A stretch of 64,000 nucleotides of DNA from Cohaesibacter sp. (GTDB lineage Bacteria; Pseudomonadota; Alphaproteobacteria; Rhizobiales; Cohaesibacteraceae): assembly GCA_025210795.1 (NCBI GenBank), contig JAOAQZ010000008.1, positions 1 through 64,000 of the forward strand, read 5' to 3'. Shown here piece by piece: positions 1 through 9,047 of the stretch (the stretch's first letter is position 1; every line of letters starts with the position of its first letter). The notes beneath the pieces are model-generated. The model searched no databases and was not told where the DNA came from. It saw only the letters and a list, made by a program, of their open reading frames with translations. A program made the translations under genes and the position numbers.

Positions 1-972
1 AATAGCTGAATAGCCAATCCCGATCACGAACCATTCCGCTAGCAAAAGCCCAAAAGAAAACTGCCCACTCCCTACAATGGCGGCTAGTCCCATATTGGCT
101 ACAATCATAAGGGCAGCCCCTGTCAGCATAAGAAGACGATCTGGCCAGATATCCAGAAATTTGGGCAACAAAAGTGCAGCCAGCATGGAACCACCACCAA
201 AGGCCATATAGCTATAGGCCACATAGACTTCATCAAGCCCCAGCTCGCCGCGCACCAGCACCACACTATTAACCAGCACCATGGAGCCAATGGCTGAAAC
301 CACCAGACAAAGGGCCAGCAGCCCCCGCAGGCGCGGGGTTGCAAGATAAATCCGGATGCCTCGTGTGGTGCGGTCATAAATCCCCCGACGCTCCGAGGCT
401 TGAGGACTTGGCAATAGCACCGACAGGATCAACAGGCCGGACGCCAGAAAGCCAAGGAAAGTACCAACAAACAGCGCCTGATAGGCAAAAAAGGCCAGCA
501 CCAATCCCGCAAGTGCCGGACTAAGCAGGCTTTCCAGATCATAGGCAAGGCGCGAAAGGGAAAGCGCTTTGGTATAATCCTTCTCATTTGGCAAGATATC
601 GGGAATGGAAGCTTGAAAGGTGGGCGTAAACGCTGCTGACGCCGACTGCAAAACAAAGATCAGCACAAAAATCTGCCAAATCTCGGAGGCGAAAGGCAAA
701 AGCAGCGCCACCGACGCCCGCACCAAATCAAGCCCCACCAGCATTTTGCGGCGCGGCACCCGATCAGCAAAAGCCCCGGCAATGGGCGCAATGCCCACAT
801 AGGCCACCATCTTGATGGTAAAGACAAGACCCAGCACCATCCCGGCATTTTCAGCTGCAAAATCAAAAGCCAGCAGGCCCAGCGCAACAGTGGCAAGCCC
901 TGTTCCAAACAGGGCCACCACTTGCGCCAAAAACAAGGGCAAAAACTGGCGATGAATTAAAATCTGCAACAT
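1..972 (-). CDS. MFS transporter, C-terminus cut by window edge
   Basis: Integral membrane transporter of the major facilitator superfamily, probably a proton-driven exporter. The frame is open from an ATG at 972 to base 1, giving 324 of the usual ~400 residues, so the last two or three membrane helices are missing. What is visible is a run of hydrophobic helices and a conserved MFS loop between helices 2 and 3 (FADRVPRRK). The family resembles EntS/DUF894-type MFS proteins; the substrate cannot be told. The gene lies 50 bases downstream of the CsoR/FrmR-type regulator on the same strand, so it is probably co-transcribed and induced by that regulator's ligand (inference). Confidence 0.85.
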   Translation of the reverse strand, partial: MLQILIHRQFLPLFLAQVVALFGTGLATVALGLLAFDFAAENAGMVLGLVFTIKMVAYVGIAPIAGAFADRVPRRKMLVGLDLVRASVALLLPFASEIWQIFVLIFVLQSASAAFTPTFQASIPDILPNEKDYTKALSLSRLAYDLESLLSPALAGLVLAFFAYQALFVGTFLGFLASGLLILSVLLPSPQASERRGIYDRTTRGIRIYLATPRLRGLLALCLVVSAIGSMVLVNSVVLVRGELGLDEVYVAYSYMAFGGGSMLAALLLPKFLDIWPDRLLMLTGAALMIVANMGLAAIVGSGQFSFGLLLAEWFVIGIGYSAI

Positions 973-1022
973 GAGAAGGCTCTAACGGATTGGTCACTGG
1001 TCGGTGTGGGCTTGCAGGCACT

Positions 1023-1313
1023 TTAAAGATATTTGGTAATGGCTTTAAAGCTCTCCAAAATCTCTGCCTCTTCGTCGCTTGGCGGCCCATCACGGCAAGG
1101 CAAAGCGGCCTCAAGGCAATGGTCAATATGATCCTGTATCAGCACCCGCTTGGCATTGGTAATGGCTTTTTCCACCGCATGCATTTGCTGGGCAATATCA
1201 TTGCAGGGCTCCCCCTGCTCAATCATCTCAATCACATGGCGCAGATGGCCACTCGCCCGCTTCAGGCGCTTGATGATCTGCGGATGGGAGGCATGGGAAT
1301 AAGGCTCGGTCAT
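1023..1313 (-). CDS. CsoR/FrmR/RcnR-family metal-sensing repressor
   Basis: A 96-residue all-helical DUF156 repressor. Family members bind DNA as tetramers and release it on binding Cu(I), Ni/Co, formaldehyde or sulfane sulfur. Cys37, His62 and Cys66 (in the DHIDHC stretch) match the Cys-His-Cys Cu(I) triad of CsoR, and Cys37/His62 also fit FrmR; RcnR has His instead of Cys66 and CstR lacks the His. His7 and His10 near the N-terminus could add ligands. The ATG at 1313 is chosen because the family begins close to this HPxIIKRLKRASGHL motif; a longer in-frame extension upstream would run through the palindromic operator. Autoregulation and control of the downstream MFS gene are likely. Confidence 0.9.
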   Translation of the reverse strand: MTEPYSHASHPQIIKRLKRASGHLRHVIEMIEQGEPCNDIAQQMHAVEKAITNAKRVLIQDHIDHCLEAALPCRDGPPSDEEAEILESFKAITKYL

Positions 1314-1321
1314 AGTCCAAT

Positions 1322-1343
1322 TATATCCCCCTAGGGGGGATAA
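1322..1343 (-). promoter_or_regulatory. Palindromic operator of the CsoR/FrmR-type regulator
   Basis: A perfect CCCCCTAGGGGG palindrome (1327..1338) lies inside a larger TTAT...ATAA dyad starting about 10 bases upstream of the regulator's ATG. G/C-tract dyads with AT flanks are the known operator type of this family (CsoR, RcnR, FrmR). Its position between the divergent regulator and the DUF188 gene supports autoregulation. Confidence 0.65.
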
Positions 1344-1450
1344 GTCAATTTCAGGACAGTTACATAGGACAGGGGCGAGATCGAGGCCTGTCTTTTGCCA
1401 AACTGTAATTAGCATCTGGAATTTAAGCGCCAGATCTGCAAAGAAGGGGC

Positions 1451-1918
1451 ATGACAAATCCGCACCAAATCGAGCTTTTCGTTGACGCCGATGCCTGTCC
1501 GGTCAAGAACGAAATCTACAAAGTAGCCGAGCGCCATTCGGTGCCGGTTATTCTCGTCAGCAATCAATGGTTTCGCATTCCCCACGATCCAATGATCCGC
1601 ATGGTCAAGGTAGAAGACGGAGCCGATAAGGCGGATGACTATATTGCCGAGCATTGCCACGACAAAAGCATAGTGATCACGGCAGATATTTTGCTGGCGC
1701 AGCGCTGTATTGAGAACAAGGCGCAAGTCATCTCGCCAACGGGCAAAGCCTTTACCGAAGCTGCCATTGGCGGTGCAGTGGCCACACGCAATTTGATGGC
1801 CGAGTTACGCGAAGTCGGAGAGATTACCAGCGGCCCTGCTCCTTTTCAAAAACAAGACCGCTCACGTTTTCTCTCAAGCCTTCACGAGGCGCTGGAGAAA
1901 GCAAAACGCAGCGCCTAA
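1451..1918 (+). CDS. UPF0178 (DUF188, YaiI/YqxD) family protein
   Basis: A 155-residue cytosolic protein of the YaiI/YqxD family, which has a PIN-like/NYN-type fold of unknown biological role. The N-terminal VDADACPVKNEI motif and later DKADDYIAE and ITADILLA motifs carry the conserved acidic residues expected for a metal-dependent nuclease-like site. Full length for the family. It is transcribed divergently from the metal regulator and convergently with the alcohol dehydrogenase. No substrate can be assigned. Confidence 0.9.
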   Translation: MTNPHQIELFVDADACPVKNEIYKVAERHSVPVILVSNQWFRIPHDPMIRMVKVEDGADKADDYIAEHCHDKSIVITADILLAQRCIENKAQVISPTGKAFTEAAIGGAVATRNLMAELREVGEITSGPAPFQKQDRSRFLSSLHEALEKAKRSA

Positions 1919-1934
1919 AAGCACGATATGTGCT

Positions 1935-3092
1935 TTACCAAGCTGCCTGATAGATGGCCAAGGCATCCGCTTCGCTCACCTCACGCGGATTATTGACCAA
2001 AAGCCGCGTCTGTTTCATCGCCTCGCTAGCCAGTTTGGGCAGATCCTCTTGCCCGATCCCGACTTCGCGCAGACCTGTCTCCAGCCCCAAATCTGCCGAT
2101 AGCTTTTCAAGCCCGTCAATCAGCGCCCCGCAGCGCTCCTCTTGGGGCAGGTTTGCGCAATCAGGAAAAATCAAGGGCGCCAGCTCTGCATAAGCATCAC
2201 CGCAAGCCGAAGCATTAAAGCGCATCACTTCTGGCAGCACCAAAGCATTGGAGAGGCCATGGGGCACATGAAAAATTCCGCCGATTGGGTAGGCCAGCGC
2301 ATGGACAGCTGCAACGGGACTATTGGCAAAAGCCTGTCCGGCAAGAAGCGAGCCAAGCAGCATATCAGAGCGCACTTGCCTATCGCTACCATCCTTGACC
2401 GCCGCTTCAATATTTGCCCCAAGAAGCAACAGGGCCTGCTGTGCCAAACCGCGCGAAATGGGATTGTTATTGGCGGAAGCCGAGGTATAGGCCTCAATCG
2501 CATGCACCATTGCATCAATCCCCGTGGCAGCGGTCACATGCGCGGGCAATCCCAAGGTCAGCTCCGCATCCAAAACTGCAAGATCGGGCAGAATAACCGG
2601 CGAGACGACCCCCTTCTTCTCAGCTTCCCCAACTGTGATGATGGAAATGGGAGTAACTTCAGAGCCGGTGCCCGCGGTCGTGGGGATCAAAACAAGGGGA
2701 AGGCGCTCGCCCTTGACCATGCCAACGCCGTAAATATCGTCAAGGCTCTCATCACTCTTGGCAAGAAGCGCAGACAATTTGGCCACATCAAGGGAGGATC
2801 CGCCCCCAAGGCCAACCACGGCCTCTACCTTGCTGGCGCGCGCCTGTTCTTGGGCTTTTAGAACGAGATGCTCCGGAGGGTCGGCCACCACCTCATCAAA
2901 AATCACATAAGACACCCCTGCCTGCTCCAAAGAGCGGCAGAAGGGATCAACAAGACCCGCAGCAATCAGGCCCTTATCGGTAACAATCTGAATGGATGTG
3001 CCAAAGTCCGTGGCGATACGCTCGCCAAGCGAGGCGACAATACCGCTTTCGCACAGGATGGAACGGGTGCTGTTAAAGCTAAAGGCTGCCAT
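1935..3092 (-). CDS. Iron-containing alcohol dehydrogenase
   Basis: A 385-residue group III (Fe-ADH) NAD(P)-dependent dehydrogenase that interconverts alcohols and aldehydes in the cytosol. The nucleotide-binding VGLGGGSSLDVAK motif and the metal-binding HALAYPIGG...HVPHG region (conserved His residues) are intact, as is the ATAATGIDAMVHAIEAY signature. The start is the ATG at 3092, with GGGAGGAG about 6 bases upstream; an in-frame extension to 3230 has no such site. Family members include ethanol, butanol, lactaldehyde and maleylacetate reductases. The N-terminus and length fit the YiaY/butanol dehydrogenase branch, but the substrate is unknown. It appears monocistronic. Confidence 0.9.
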   Translation of the reverse strand: MAAFSFNSTRSILCESGIVASLGERIATDFGTSIQIVTDKGLIAAGLVDPFCRSLEQAGVSYVIFDEVVADPPEHLVLKAQEQARASKVEAVVGLGGGSSLDVAKLSALLAKSDESLDDIYGVGMVKGERLPLVLIPTTAGTGSEVTPISIITVGEAEKKGVVSPVILPDLAVLDAELTLGLPAHVTAATGIDAMVHAIEAYTSASANNNPISRGLAQQALLLLGANIEAAVKDGSDRQVRSDMLLGSLLAGQAFANSPVAAVHALAYPIGGIFHVPHGLSNALVLPEVMRFNASACGDAYAELAPLIFPDCANLPQEERCGALIDGLEKLSADLGLETGLREVGIGQEDLPKLASEAMKQTRLLVNNPREVSEADALAIYQAAW

Positions 3093-3249
3093 TGGATCTC
3101 CTCCCAAAGATCTTTTCAAGAGGAGATCGACCCCTCCCCAATTTAGAAGGAAGTCTAGCCAGTTTGCAGCCTTAGGGGCAAGACAGGTAAAAGATAAAAC
3201 AAACACTTGTGCGCATTTATACCCGCGCAATCAACCAAAGCATCTCGCT

Positions 3250-4113
3250 CTAGATCGCCGTCTCAACCCCATTGCTCTGGCTCGTCACCCCGTGGCTTTT
3301 GCGCACGGCACGGACAAAGGCAAAGATAAAGACGGCCGTCATCAACAGAACGATTGTTGGTGCAGGCGCACTATCAATCCAGAAGCTAAGATAAAGACCA
3401 CCAAGACTGCAAAGGGACGCAATGAAGGTTGCGGCAATCATCATGCCCTGAAAGGTTCGCATCAGCAAAAAGGCAATGGCACCGGGAGCAACCAGATAGG
3501 CAATGGAGAGAATAAGCCCGACGGTGGTAAGCGCCCCCACAACACTAAGGGAGATTGCAGCAAGCAAGCCGTAATGCAGCAGCCGGACCGGCAGGCCAAT
3601 TGCCTGCACATGTTGCGCATCAAAGGAATGAGCAAGAAGATCCAGCCGCTTGATCAGCACAAATCCGCCGCACAGAACGCCAATGATGGCGATATCGCGA
3701 ATATCAAGCCAGCTGACACCCAGCATATTGCCGTAAAGAATATGATCAAGATGCACATCGGTCTCGATTTTCAAATAGAGCACAACACCAAGCGCAAACA
3801 TGCCTGAAAAGACAATGCCGAGAATGGTATCTTCCTTCACCCGGCTATTCTCTTTTAGGAAACCGGTCGAAATGGCGCAAAACATACCCGCAGCAAAAGC
3901 GCCGATTGTGTAGGGAAGGCTGAATAAATAGGCGAGCACAACCCCGGGAAAAACCGCGTGAGCAATAGCATCGCCCATCAGCGACCAGCCCTTAAGCACC
4001 ACATAGCAAGAGAGAAGCGCCATCGGGACCGCAACAATAAGCGATGAGAGAAAGGCTTTTTGCATGAAGCCAAACTGGAACGGCATCAGCGCCAGATCAA
4101 GAAGCTCGCTCAT
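3250..4113 (-). CDS. sitD: Mn/Fe ABC transporter permease (SitD type)
   Basis: A 287-residue inner-membrane permease of the ABC-3 family (MntB/SitC/SitD/TroD), with about eight to nine predicted membrane helices. The conserved KGWSLMGDAIAHAV segment near residue 40 and HILYGNMLGV near residue 125 are typical of SitD/MntD. It overlaps the upstream permease by four bases (ATGA), so the two permeases are translationally coupled and probably form the heterodimeric channel. It is the last gene of the sit operon. The symbol follows the sitABCD order; substrate preference is taken from the binding protein. Confidence 0.88.
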   Translation of the reverse strand: MSELLDLALMPFQFGFMQKAFLSSLIVAVPMALLSCYVVLKGWSLMGDAIAHAVFPGVVLAYLFSLPYTIGAFAAGMFCAISTGFLKENSRVKEDTILGIVFSGMFALGVVLYLKIETDVHLDHILYGNMLGVSWLDIRDIAIIGVLCGGFVLIKRLDLLAHSFDAQHVQAIGLPVRLLHYGLLAAISLSVVGALTTVGLILSIAYLVAPGAIAFLLMRTFQGMMIAATFIASLCSLGGLYLSFWIDSAPAPTIVLLMTAVFIFAFVRAVRKSHGVTSQSNGVETAI

Positions 4114-4967
4114 AGCTCCCCCTCCAACGCAGTTCGCGCCTTGCGGCGAGAGGCAAGAAGGCCATATTTGGGAGCAAAGACAAAGGTCAGCAAAAAGAGG
4201 AGTGTTTGCAGCATTACAATCACCCCGCCGGTGGCCCCATCCAGAAAATAGCTGATATAGGCCCCAAAGAAGCTCGTCCCTGCCCCGATCAGAACCGCAA
4301 CCACCAAAAGACGCGGGAACCTGTCACACAAAAGATAAGCCGTTGCACCGGGGGTCACCACCATGGCAATCACCAAAAACGCCCCAACCGTTTGCAGAGC
4401 GGCCACCGTTGACGCACTCAAAAGAGTGAAAAACAGGATTTTGAGCGCACTGGGATTAAGGCCAATGGAGCGGGCATGATTTTCATCAAAAAACGCCACC
4501 ATCAGATCTTTCCATTTAAAGAAAAGAATAGTCAGCGTTACCCCGCCAATCAGCACCAATTGAAACATATCTTCTTCGGTGATGGCCAGAATATTGCCCA
4601 TCACGATGGTCTGAATATTGACCGATGTGGGAGACAGGGAGACGAGAAACAATCCAAGGCCAAAAAAGGAGGTATAGATCAGCCCGATAATGGCATCCTC
4701 GCGCAATTTGGTCCGCTGGTTAAGAAATAGCATGGCAGTGGCTGCAAGACCGCCCGCAAGAAAAGCCCCAAGCGAAAAAGGCAGGCCCAGCATATAGGCC
4801 CCGGCCACACCGGGCACGATGGAATGCGAGAGGGCATCACCAATCAAAGACCAACCCTTAAGCATCAGATAGGCCGACAGAAAGGCACAAATCCCGCCAA
4901 CCAGAGCGCTGATCCACATGGCATTGATCATATATTGGTAAGCAAAAGGCTCAAGCAAACTATCCAT
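4110..4967 (-). CDS. sitC: Mn/Fe ABC transporter permease (SitC type)
   Basis: A 285-residue ABC-3 permease paralogous to the next gene. It shares the [22 protein letters not shown] region near residue 40 and HARSIGLNP near residue 185. The ATG at 4967 is preferred because it starts just before the first helix and overlaps the ATPase stop by eight bases, as expected in a tight operon; a longer in-frame start would lie deep inside the ATPase gene. It works with SitD as the membrane pore, driven by the SitB ATPase. Confidence 0.88.
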   Translation of the reverse strand: MDSLLEPFAYQYMINAMWISALVGGICAFLSAYLMLKGWSLIGDALSHSIVPGVAGAYMLGLPFSLGAFLAGGLAATAMLFLNQRTKLREDAIIGLIYTSFFGLGLFLVSLSPTSVNIQTIVMGNILAITEEDMFQLVLIGGVTLTILFFKWKDLMVAFFDENHARSIGLNPSALKILFFTLLSASTVAALQTVGAFLVIAMVVTPGATAYLLCDRFPRLLVVAVLIGAGTSFFGAYISYFLDGATGGVIVMLQTLLFLLTFVFAPKYGLLASRRKARTALEGEL

Positions 4968-5880
4968 TTTGCTTGCTCTCTTGCTTGCGCTCTTGCAGTG
5001 AGCCAGCTTCCTGATTATCCGCCTCGCCATAGAGAACAACAGGCCGTTCATCATCCGTAATCACGGTCACCTGACGGGTGTCATCATCATCATGCAAATC
5101 AGAACCTGCCAAAATGAAGTGACGCAAGACACCGCCAAAGGTCTTCTCAAGATTGGACTGGGTAAAGACTTCATGGGTCAGGCCCGCATCAAGCACCGTG
5201 CGATTGATCAAAACGGTCCGATCGCAGAATTCCGGCACCGAGCCCAGATTATGGGTGGAGACCAGCATCACATGCCCTTCTTCGCGCAAATCGCGCAGCA
5301 ATTGGGTGATCTGGTCCTCGGTTTTTACATCAACACCGGTAAAAGGCTCATCCAGCAAAATGACCTTGCCTTCCTGCGCCAAAGCCCGCGCTAGAAAAAC
5401 CCGCTTCTTCTGCCCGCCAGAGAGTTCGCCAATCTGGCGCTTGCGATACTGGGCCATATTCACCCGCTCAAGCGCACGGCTTACCAGCTCGCGGTCCAGT
5501 TTTGAGGGAATGCGCAGCCATCCCATATGGCCATAGCGCCCCATCATCACCACATCTTCCACCAGAACCGGAAAGTTCCAGTCCACTTCCTCAGATTGCG
5601 GCACATAGGCAACCAGATTGCGCTTAAGGGCCTCACTACCGCTCATCCCCAAAATGGACACCGAGCCTGTGGCCAAAGGAACAAAGCCCATCAAGGCCTT
5701 AAAAAGGGTCGATTTTCCTGAGCCATTCACCCCCACAAGCGCGGTGATGGAGCCTTGCGGGATAGAAAAGCTTGCCTCACGCAAGGCAGTATGCCCGTTG
5801 CGATAGGTAACAGTGATATTATCAGCCACCAGACCGTCAATGTCGGGAGAAAAAGCTGACCCTTTGCTGGCTTTTAGCAT
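4960..5880 (-). CDS. sitB: Mn/Fe ABC transporter ATPase (SitB type)
   Basis: A 306-residue ABC ATPase on the inner face of the membrane. Visible motifs, in order: Walker [10 protein letters not shown] near residue 50, Q-loop [12 protein letters not shown] near 95 (the form typical of Mn/Zn importers), signature LSGGQKKR near 150, Walker B VILLDEP near 170 and an H-loop STHN near 205. The tail of ~50 residues after the ATPase core is acidic then Gln/Glu-rich and has no obvious function. The start lies two bases after the binding-protein stop, so translation is coupled. Confidence 0.92.
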   Translation of the reverse strand: MLKASKGSAFSPDIDGLVADNITVTYRNGHTALREASFSIPQGSITALVGVNGSGKSTLFKALMGFVPLATGSVSILGMSGSEALKRNLVAYVPQSEEVDWNFPVLVEDVVMMGRYGHMGWLRIPSKLDRELVSRALERVNMAQYRKRQIGELSGGQKKRVFLARALAQEGKVILLDEPFTGVDVKTEDQITQLLRDLREEGHVMLVSTHNLGSVPEFCDRTVLINRTVLDAGLTHEVFTQSNLEKTFGGVLRHFILAGSDLHDDDDTRQVTVITDDERPVVLYGEADNQEAGSLQERKQESKQNG

Positions 5881-5882
5881 AT

Positions 5883-6788
5883 TTATTTATCCGCCAATCC
5901 ATTGGCAATGGTTTGTGTTGTCACCTTGAGAAGATCAATATAGGTGGGCACCGGTCCGCCCTCTTTGGAGAGGGAATCCACATAGAGAACCCCACCATAG
6001 CGCGCTCCGGTCTCAGCCGCTACCTGCCGCGCTGATTTGTCCGACACCGTGCTTTCAGAAAAGATAACCGGAATATTCTGCGCCCGCATTTCGTCAATCA
6101 CGCGGCGCACCTGTTTTGGCGTGCCCTGCTGGTCTGCATTAATCGGCCAGAGGAACAATTCTTTCAGGCCAAAGTCGCGTGCCAGATAGCTAAAGGCTCC
6201 TTCACTGGTCACCAGCCATTTCTTTTTCTCAGGGATACTATCAAGGCTCTTGCGAATGGGTTCCACCACCGCTTTGATTTTTGCGCTATAGGCCGCAGCA
6301 TTGGCGTCATAGATGGCGGCATTCTCGGGATCATATTTCACCAGCGCTTTTCGGATATTTTCAACATAGCGAAGGCCATCCGTGGGCGACATCCAGGCAT
6401 GCGGATTGGGCTTTCCTGTATAGGGGCCGGTGGTAATGCCCATCGGCTCAATCCCTTCGGTCACCACAACACTGGGGACATCAGACAAGTTGGCAAAGAA
6501 ACGCTTGAACCATAATTCCAGATTAAGACCGTTCCACAAGATCAGATCAGCATCCTGCGCCCGCAAAATATCGCGCGGTGTGGGCTGGTAATTATGGATC
6601 TCTGCACCGGGCTTGGTGATGGATGAGACAATGGCGGCATCGCCAGCCACATTCTTGGCCATATCGGCAAAGACCGTAAAGGTTGTAACCACCTTGAACT
6701 TGTCAGCCGCATAACCCGGCCCAACAAGGCACAAAGCCAATCCCGCGCTACCGATCACGTTTGCCAATCTGGACCAGATCCGTCCCAT
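5883..6788 (-). CDS. sitA: Periplasmic Mn/Fe-binding protein (SitA type)
   Basis: A cluster A-I solute-binding protein that captures the metal in the periplasm and delivers it to SitCD. It has an N-terminal signal peptide (hydrophobic stretch then GYAADKF). Expected ligands are His65 (EIHNYQPTP), His130 (NPHAWMSP), Glu196 (VTSEGAFSY) and Asp271 (VLYVDSLS). The His-His-Glu-Asp set is that of Mn/Fe binders, while Zn binders have a third His and a His-rich loop, absent here. The ATG at 6788 has GGAG six bases upstream; an ATG at 6800 in the same frame is the alternative. First gene of the sitABCD operon. Confidence 0.9.
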   Translation of the reverse strand: MGRIWSRLANVIGSAGLALCLVGPGYAADKFKVVTTFTVFADMAKNVAGDAAIVSSITKPGAEIHNYQPTPRDILRAQDADLILWNGLNLELWFKRFFANLSDVPSVVVTEGIEPMGITTGPYTGKPNPHAWMSPTDGLRYVENIRKALVKYDPENAAIYDANAAAYSAKIKAVVEPIRKSLDSIPEKKKWLVTSEGAFSYLARDFGLKELFLWPINADQQGTPKQVRRVIDEMRAQNIPVIFSESTVSDKSARQVAAETGARYGGVLYVDSLSKEGGPVPTYIDLLKVTTQTIANGLADK

Positions 6789-6865
6789 TTGACTCTCCAT
6801 ATTCTGTAAAACCCTACGGCCTTTTCACATCTGACTGCAACTTACCAACAATCCACCATTTGTCA

Positions 6866-6884
6866 AATGCTTTTAAGAAGCATT
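6866..6884. promoter_or_regulatory. Palindromic operator candidate upstream of sitABCD
   Basis: A perfect inverted repeat AATGCTT-TTAAG-AAGCATT lies about 80 bases upstream of the sitA start. Its size and AT-rich palindromic form fit a Fur/Mur- or MntR-class metal repressor site. Which protein binds cannot be told from sequence. Confidence 0.5.
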
Positions 6885-7051
6885 CGCAACTAACTTGAAA
6901 AACCAAACTATATCAATCATCTTCTAAGTTCAGTTTTGAGGCAAAATCAAAAAGCTTTTCCCTTTGCTCTAAAAACCGGGCCTGCTATGCTGACCTCCCT
7001 TCCCCAAGCCCCTTTTGCGGCACGGCAAAGAGACTCAAAAGTCAGGATATC

Positions 7052-8005
7052 ATGGAAAAGCAGGCCACCGGTCAAATGGCTGACAAGCCGAACGGACCTT
7101 CAAATTCCTTCTGGATTGGCATTGCACTCGCAGCGATGGGCTCTTTGCTTTTCTCAACCAAAGCCATCTTTGCCAAATTGGCTTACGCGGCAGGGGATGT
7201 GGATGTAGAGACCTTGCTTGCCTTGCGCATGTCTATCGCTCTTCCATTCTTTTTGATAACCGGCTTAAGGCTGCTACAAAAAGAGCCAGAGCGCCGCAAA
7301 AATCTGACCACTCCCCTTGTAGCCAAAACCGCAGCCATTGGTGTTTTGGGCTATTATTGCGCAAGCTGGCTGGATTTCTCCGGCCTTCAATATCTCTCGG
7401 CCCAATTGGAGCGGTTGATCCTCTTTACCTATCCGCTCTTTGTCGTCCTGTTCGGTGCCATGTTTTTTGGCCAGCCCTTGAACAAATGGACCTTCCCCTC
7501 CTTTGCCATCACCTATTTGGGGCTCGCAGTCCTGTTCTCGTCCGGCGACAATCGCGCCAATCCAGATCTTACCTTGGGCGCCATGCTGGTTCTGGGTTCG
7601 GCCATTGCTTTTGCCTTTTACCAATTGCTGGCAAAAACCATCATCTCACAAATGGGGAGCAGGCTTTTTACCAGCCTTGGCATGAGCGCAGCGGCCTTTG
7701 CTACCTTGTTCCACTTCCTTCTGGGCCATGATATCTCCCAGCTTTGGGTGAATGAGGAAGTCACGCTCTATATTGCCTTGATCGCGCTTTTCTCAACCGT
7801 CATCCCGGCCTATATGCTCAATGAAGCGCTGCATCGCATTGGCCCGCAAATGGTGGGAATGCTGGGCAATCTCAGCCCGATCTTCACTACCATTTTGGCC
7901 ATTATCATTCTGGATGAGGGCTTTGGCCCAATGGAAGCCCTCGGCACACTAATCGTACTGGCTGGCATCATCTTCTTCTCACGCATGCAGCAGAAGTCTA
8001 CCTGA
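7052..8005 (+). CDS. DMT-superfamily (EamA) transporter
   Basis: A 317-residue inner-membrane protein with ten predicted helices arranged as two EamA repeats (about residues 20-155 and 170-312). The second repeat begins GAMLVLGSAIAFAFYQLLAK, as is usual. Family members export amino acids, nucleosides or other small metabolites; the substrate cannot be assigned. The first residues are polar and probably cytoplasmic. It is divergent from sitABCD and followed by the convergent cysQ gene, so it is probably monocistronic. Confidence 0.88.
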   Translation: MEKQATGQMADKPNGPSNSFWIGIALAAMGSLLFSTKAIFAKLAYAAGDVDVETLLALRMSIALPFFLITGLRLLQKEPERRKNLTTPLVAKTAAIGVLGYYCASWLDFSGLQYLSAQLERLILFTYPLFVVLFGAMFFGQPLNKWTFPSFAITYLGLAVLFSSGDNRANPDLTLGAMLVLGSAIAFAFYQLLAKTIISQMGSRLFTSLGMSAAAFATLFHFLLGHDISQLWVNEEVTLYIALIALFSTVIPAYMLNEALHRIGPQMVGMLGNLSPIFTTILAIIILDEGFGPMEALGTLIVLAGIIFFSRMQQKST

Positions 8006-8035
8006 TCGCATAGCTAACAAAGCTCAGGCTTTCTT

Positions 8036-8896
8036 TTAAGCATCCTTGTCGCAAGCGCTTTGTTCTTTAAGGGCTTTAAGGCCAGGCTTTGGATCGACCG
8101 CGCCAGTGGCAATGAAAAACCCATTAGCAAAAGGCGCATCATCATTGACCAGTTTGCCATATTGAAAGCGGTTGCCGTCAAGATCGACCACTTGTCCTCC
8201 TGCTGCGGTGACGATGGCATCTCCGGCAGCGATATCCCATTCCATGGTGCGGCCAAAGCGCGGATAAAGATGGGCATCCCCCGCCGCCAACAGGCAGAAT
8301 TTAAGCGACGAACCAATGGCTTTACGTTCACCAATCTCATAAGGCTCAACAAATTTGGCATCGCTGAGAGACGCATGGGAGCGACTGCCAACAAGAGTCA
8401 GGGCGCAGTTTGCCTCACAAACCGAAAGCGCCCGCTGATTTTCAAGCGCCTTGGAGGCCCTCACCTCGGGCACATATGCGCGGAATGCCCCAACCGCCAC
8501 ATCGCCAAAGAAAAGCCACCCCTTGGCTGGAGTGAAAATCACGCCCATGACGGGCTCTTGATGATGGATCAAAGCAATATTGACGGTAAATTCGCCATTG
8601 CGGGCAATAAATTCGCGCGTGCCATCCAGCGGGTCGACCAAGAAGAAGGTCTCGCCAATCTGCGGGATATGACCGGCGGCAACCGATTCTTCCGCCACAA
8701 CGGGAATATCCGGCGCAACCTCTGACAACGCTGTCAGAATAATCGCCTCGGCCGCCTCGTCTGCTGCGGTGACCGGACTGTCATCCCCTTTGTGCCGCAC
8801 CGCAATGCCTGCATCATAAATGTCAAGAATAGCCTTGCCAGCCTCAAGGGATGCATCAATCAAGGCATCACGAAGATGGGAGAAGGAATGCGCCAT
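8036..8896 (-). CDS. cysQ: 3'(2'),5'-bisphosphate nucleotidase CysQ
   Basis: A 286-residue inositol-monophosphatase-fold phosphatase. CysQ removes the 3' phosphate from PAP/PAPS produced in sulfate assimilation, using Mg2+. The metal-binding motifs are visible: VVAEES near residue 65, VDPLDGTREFI near residue 88 and EWDIAAGDAIV near residue 215. The DGTREFI form is typical of CysQ, not of inositol monophosphatase or SuhB. Full family length. Neighbours are unrelated and convergent or same-strand, so it looks monocistronic. Confidence 0.9.
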   Translation of the reverse strand: MAHSFSHLRDALIDASLEAGKAILDIYDAGIAVRHKGDDSPVTAADEAAEAIILTALSEVAPDIPVVAEESVAAGHIPQIGETFFLVDPLDGTREFIARNGEFTVNIALIHHQEPVMGVIFTPAKGWLFFGDVAVGAFRAYVPEVRASKALENQRALSVCEANCALTLVGSRSHASLSDAKFVEPYEIGERKAIGSSLKFCLLAAGDAHLYPRFGRTMEWDIAAGDAIVTAAGGQVVDLDGNRFQYGKLVNDDAPFANGFFIATGAVDPKPGLKALKEQSACDKDA

Positions 8897-9047
8897 ATTG
8901 CCAATCCAGATTTTACCAATAGCACCACCGCCTAGGCTCTAGCACTCCATCGTTGTGCATACAAGCCGCACAAGGCACCACGCCCTTCACTTTAGGTAGA
9001 CTTTTCTTTTTGCCGCGCAAGGGCGCAAGCAGGTTTTGAAAAGCACT

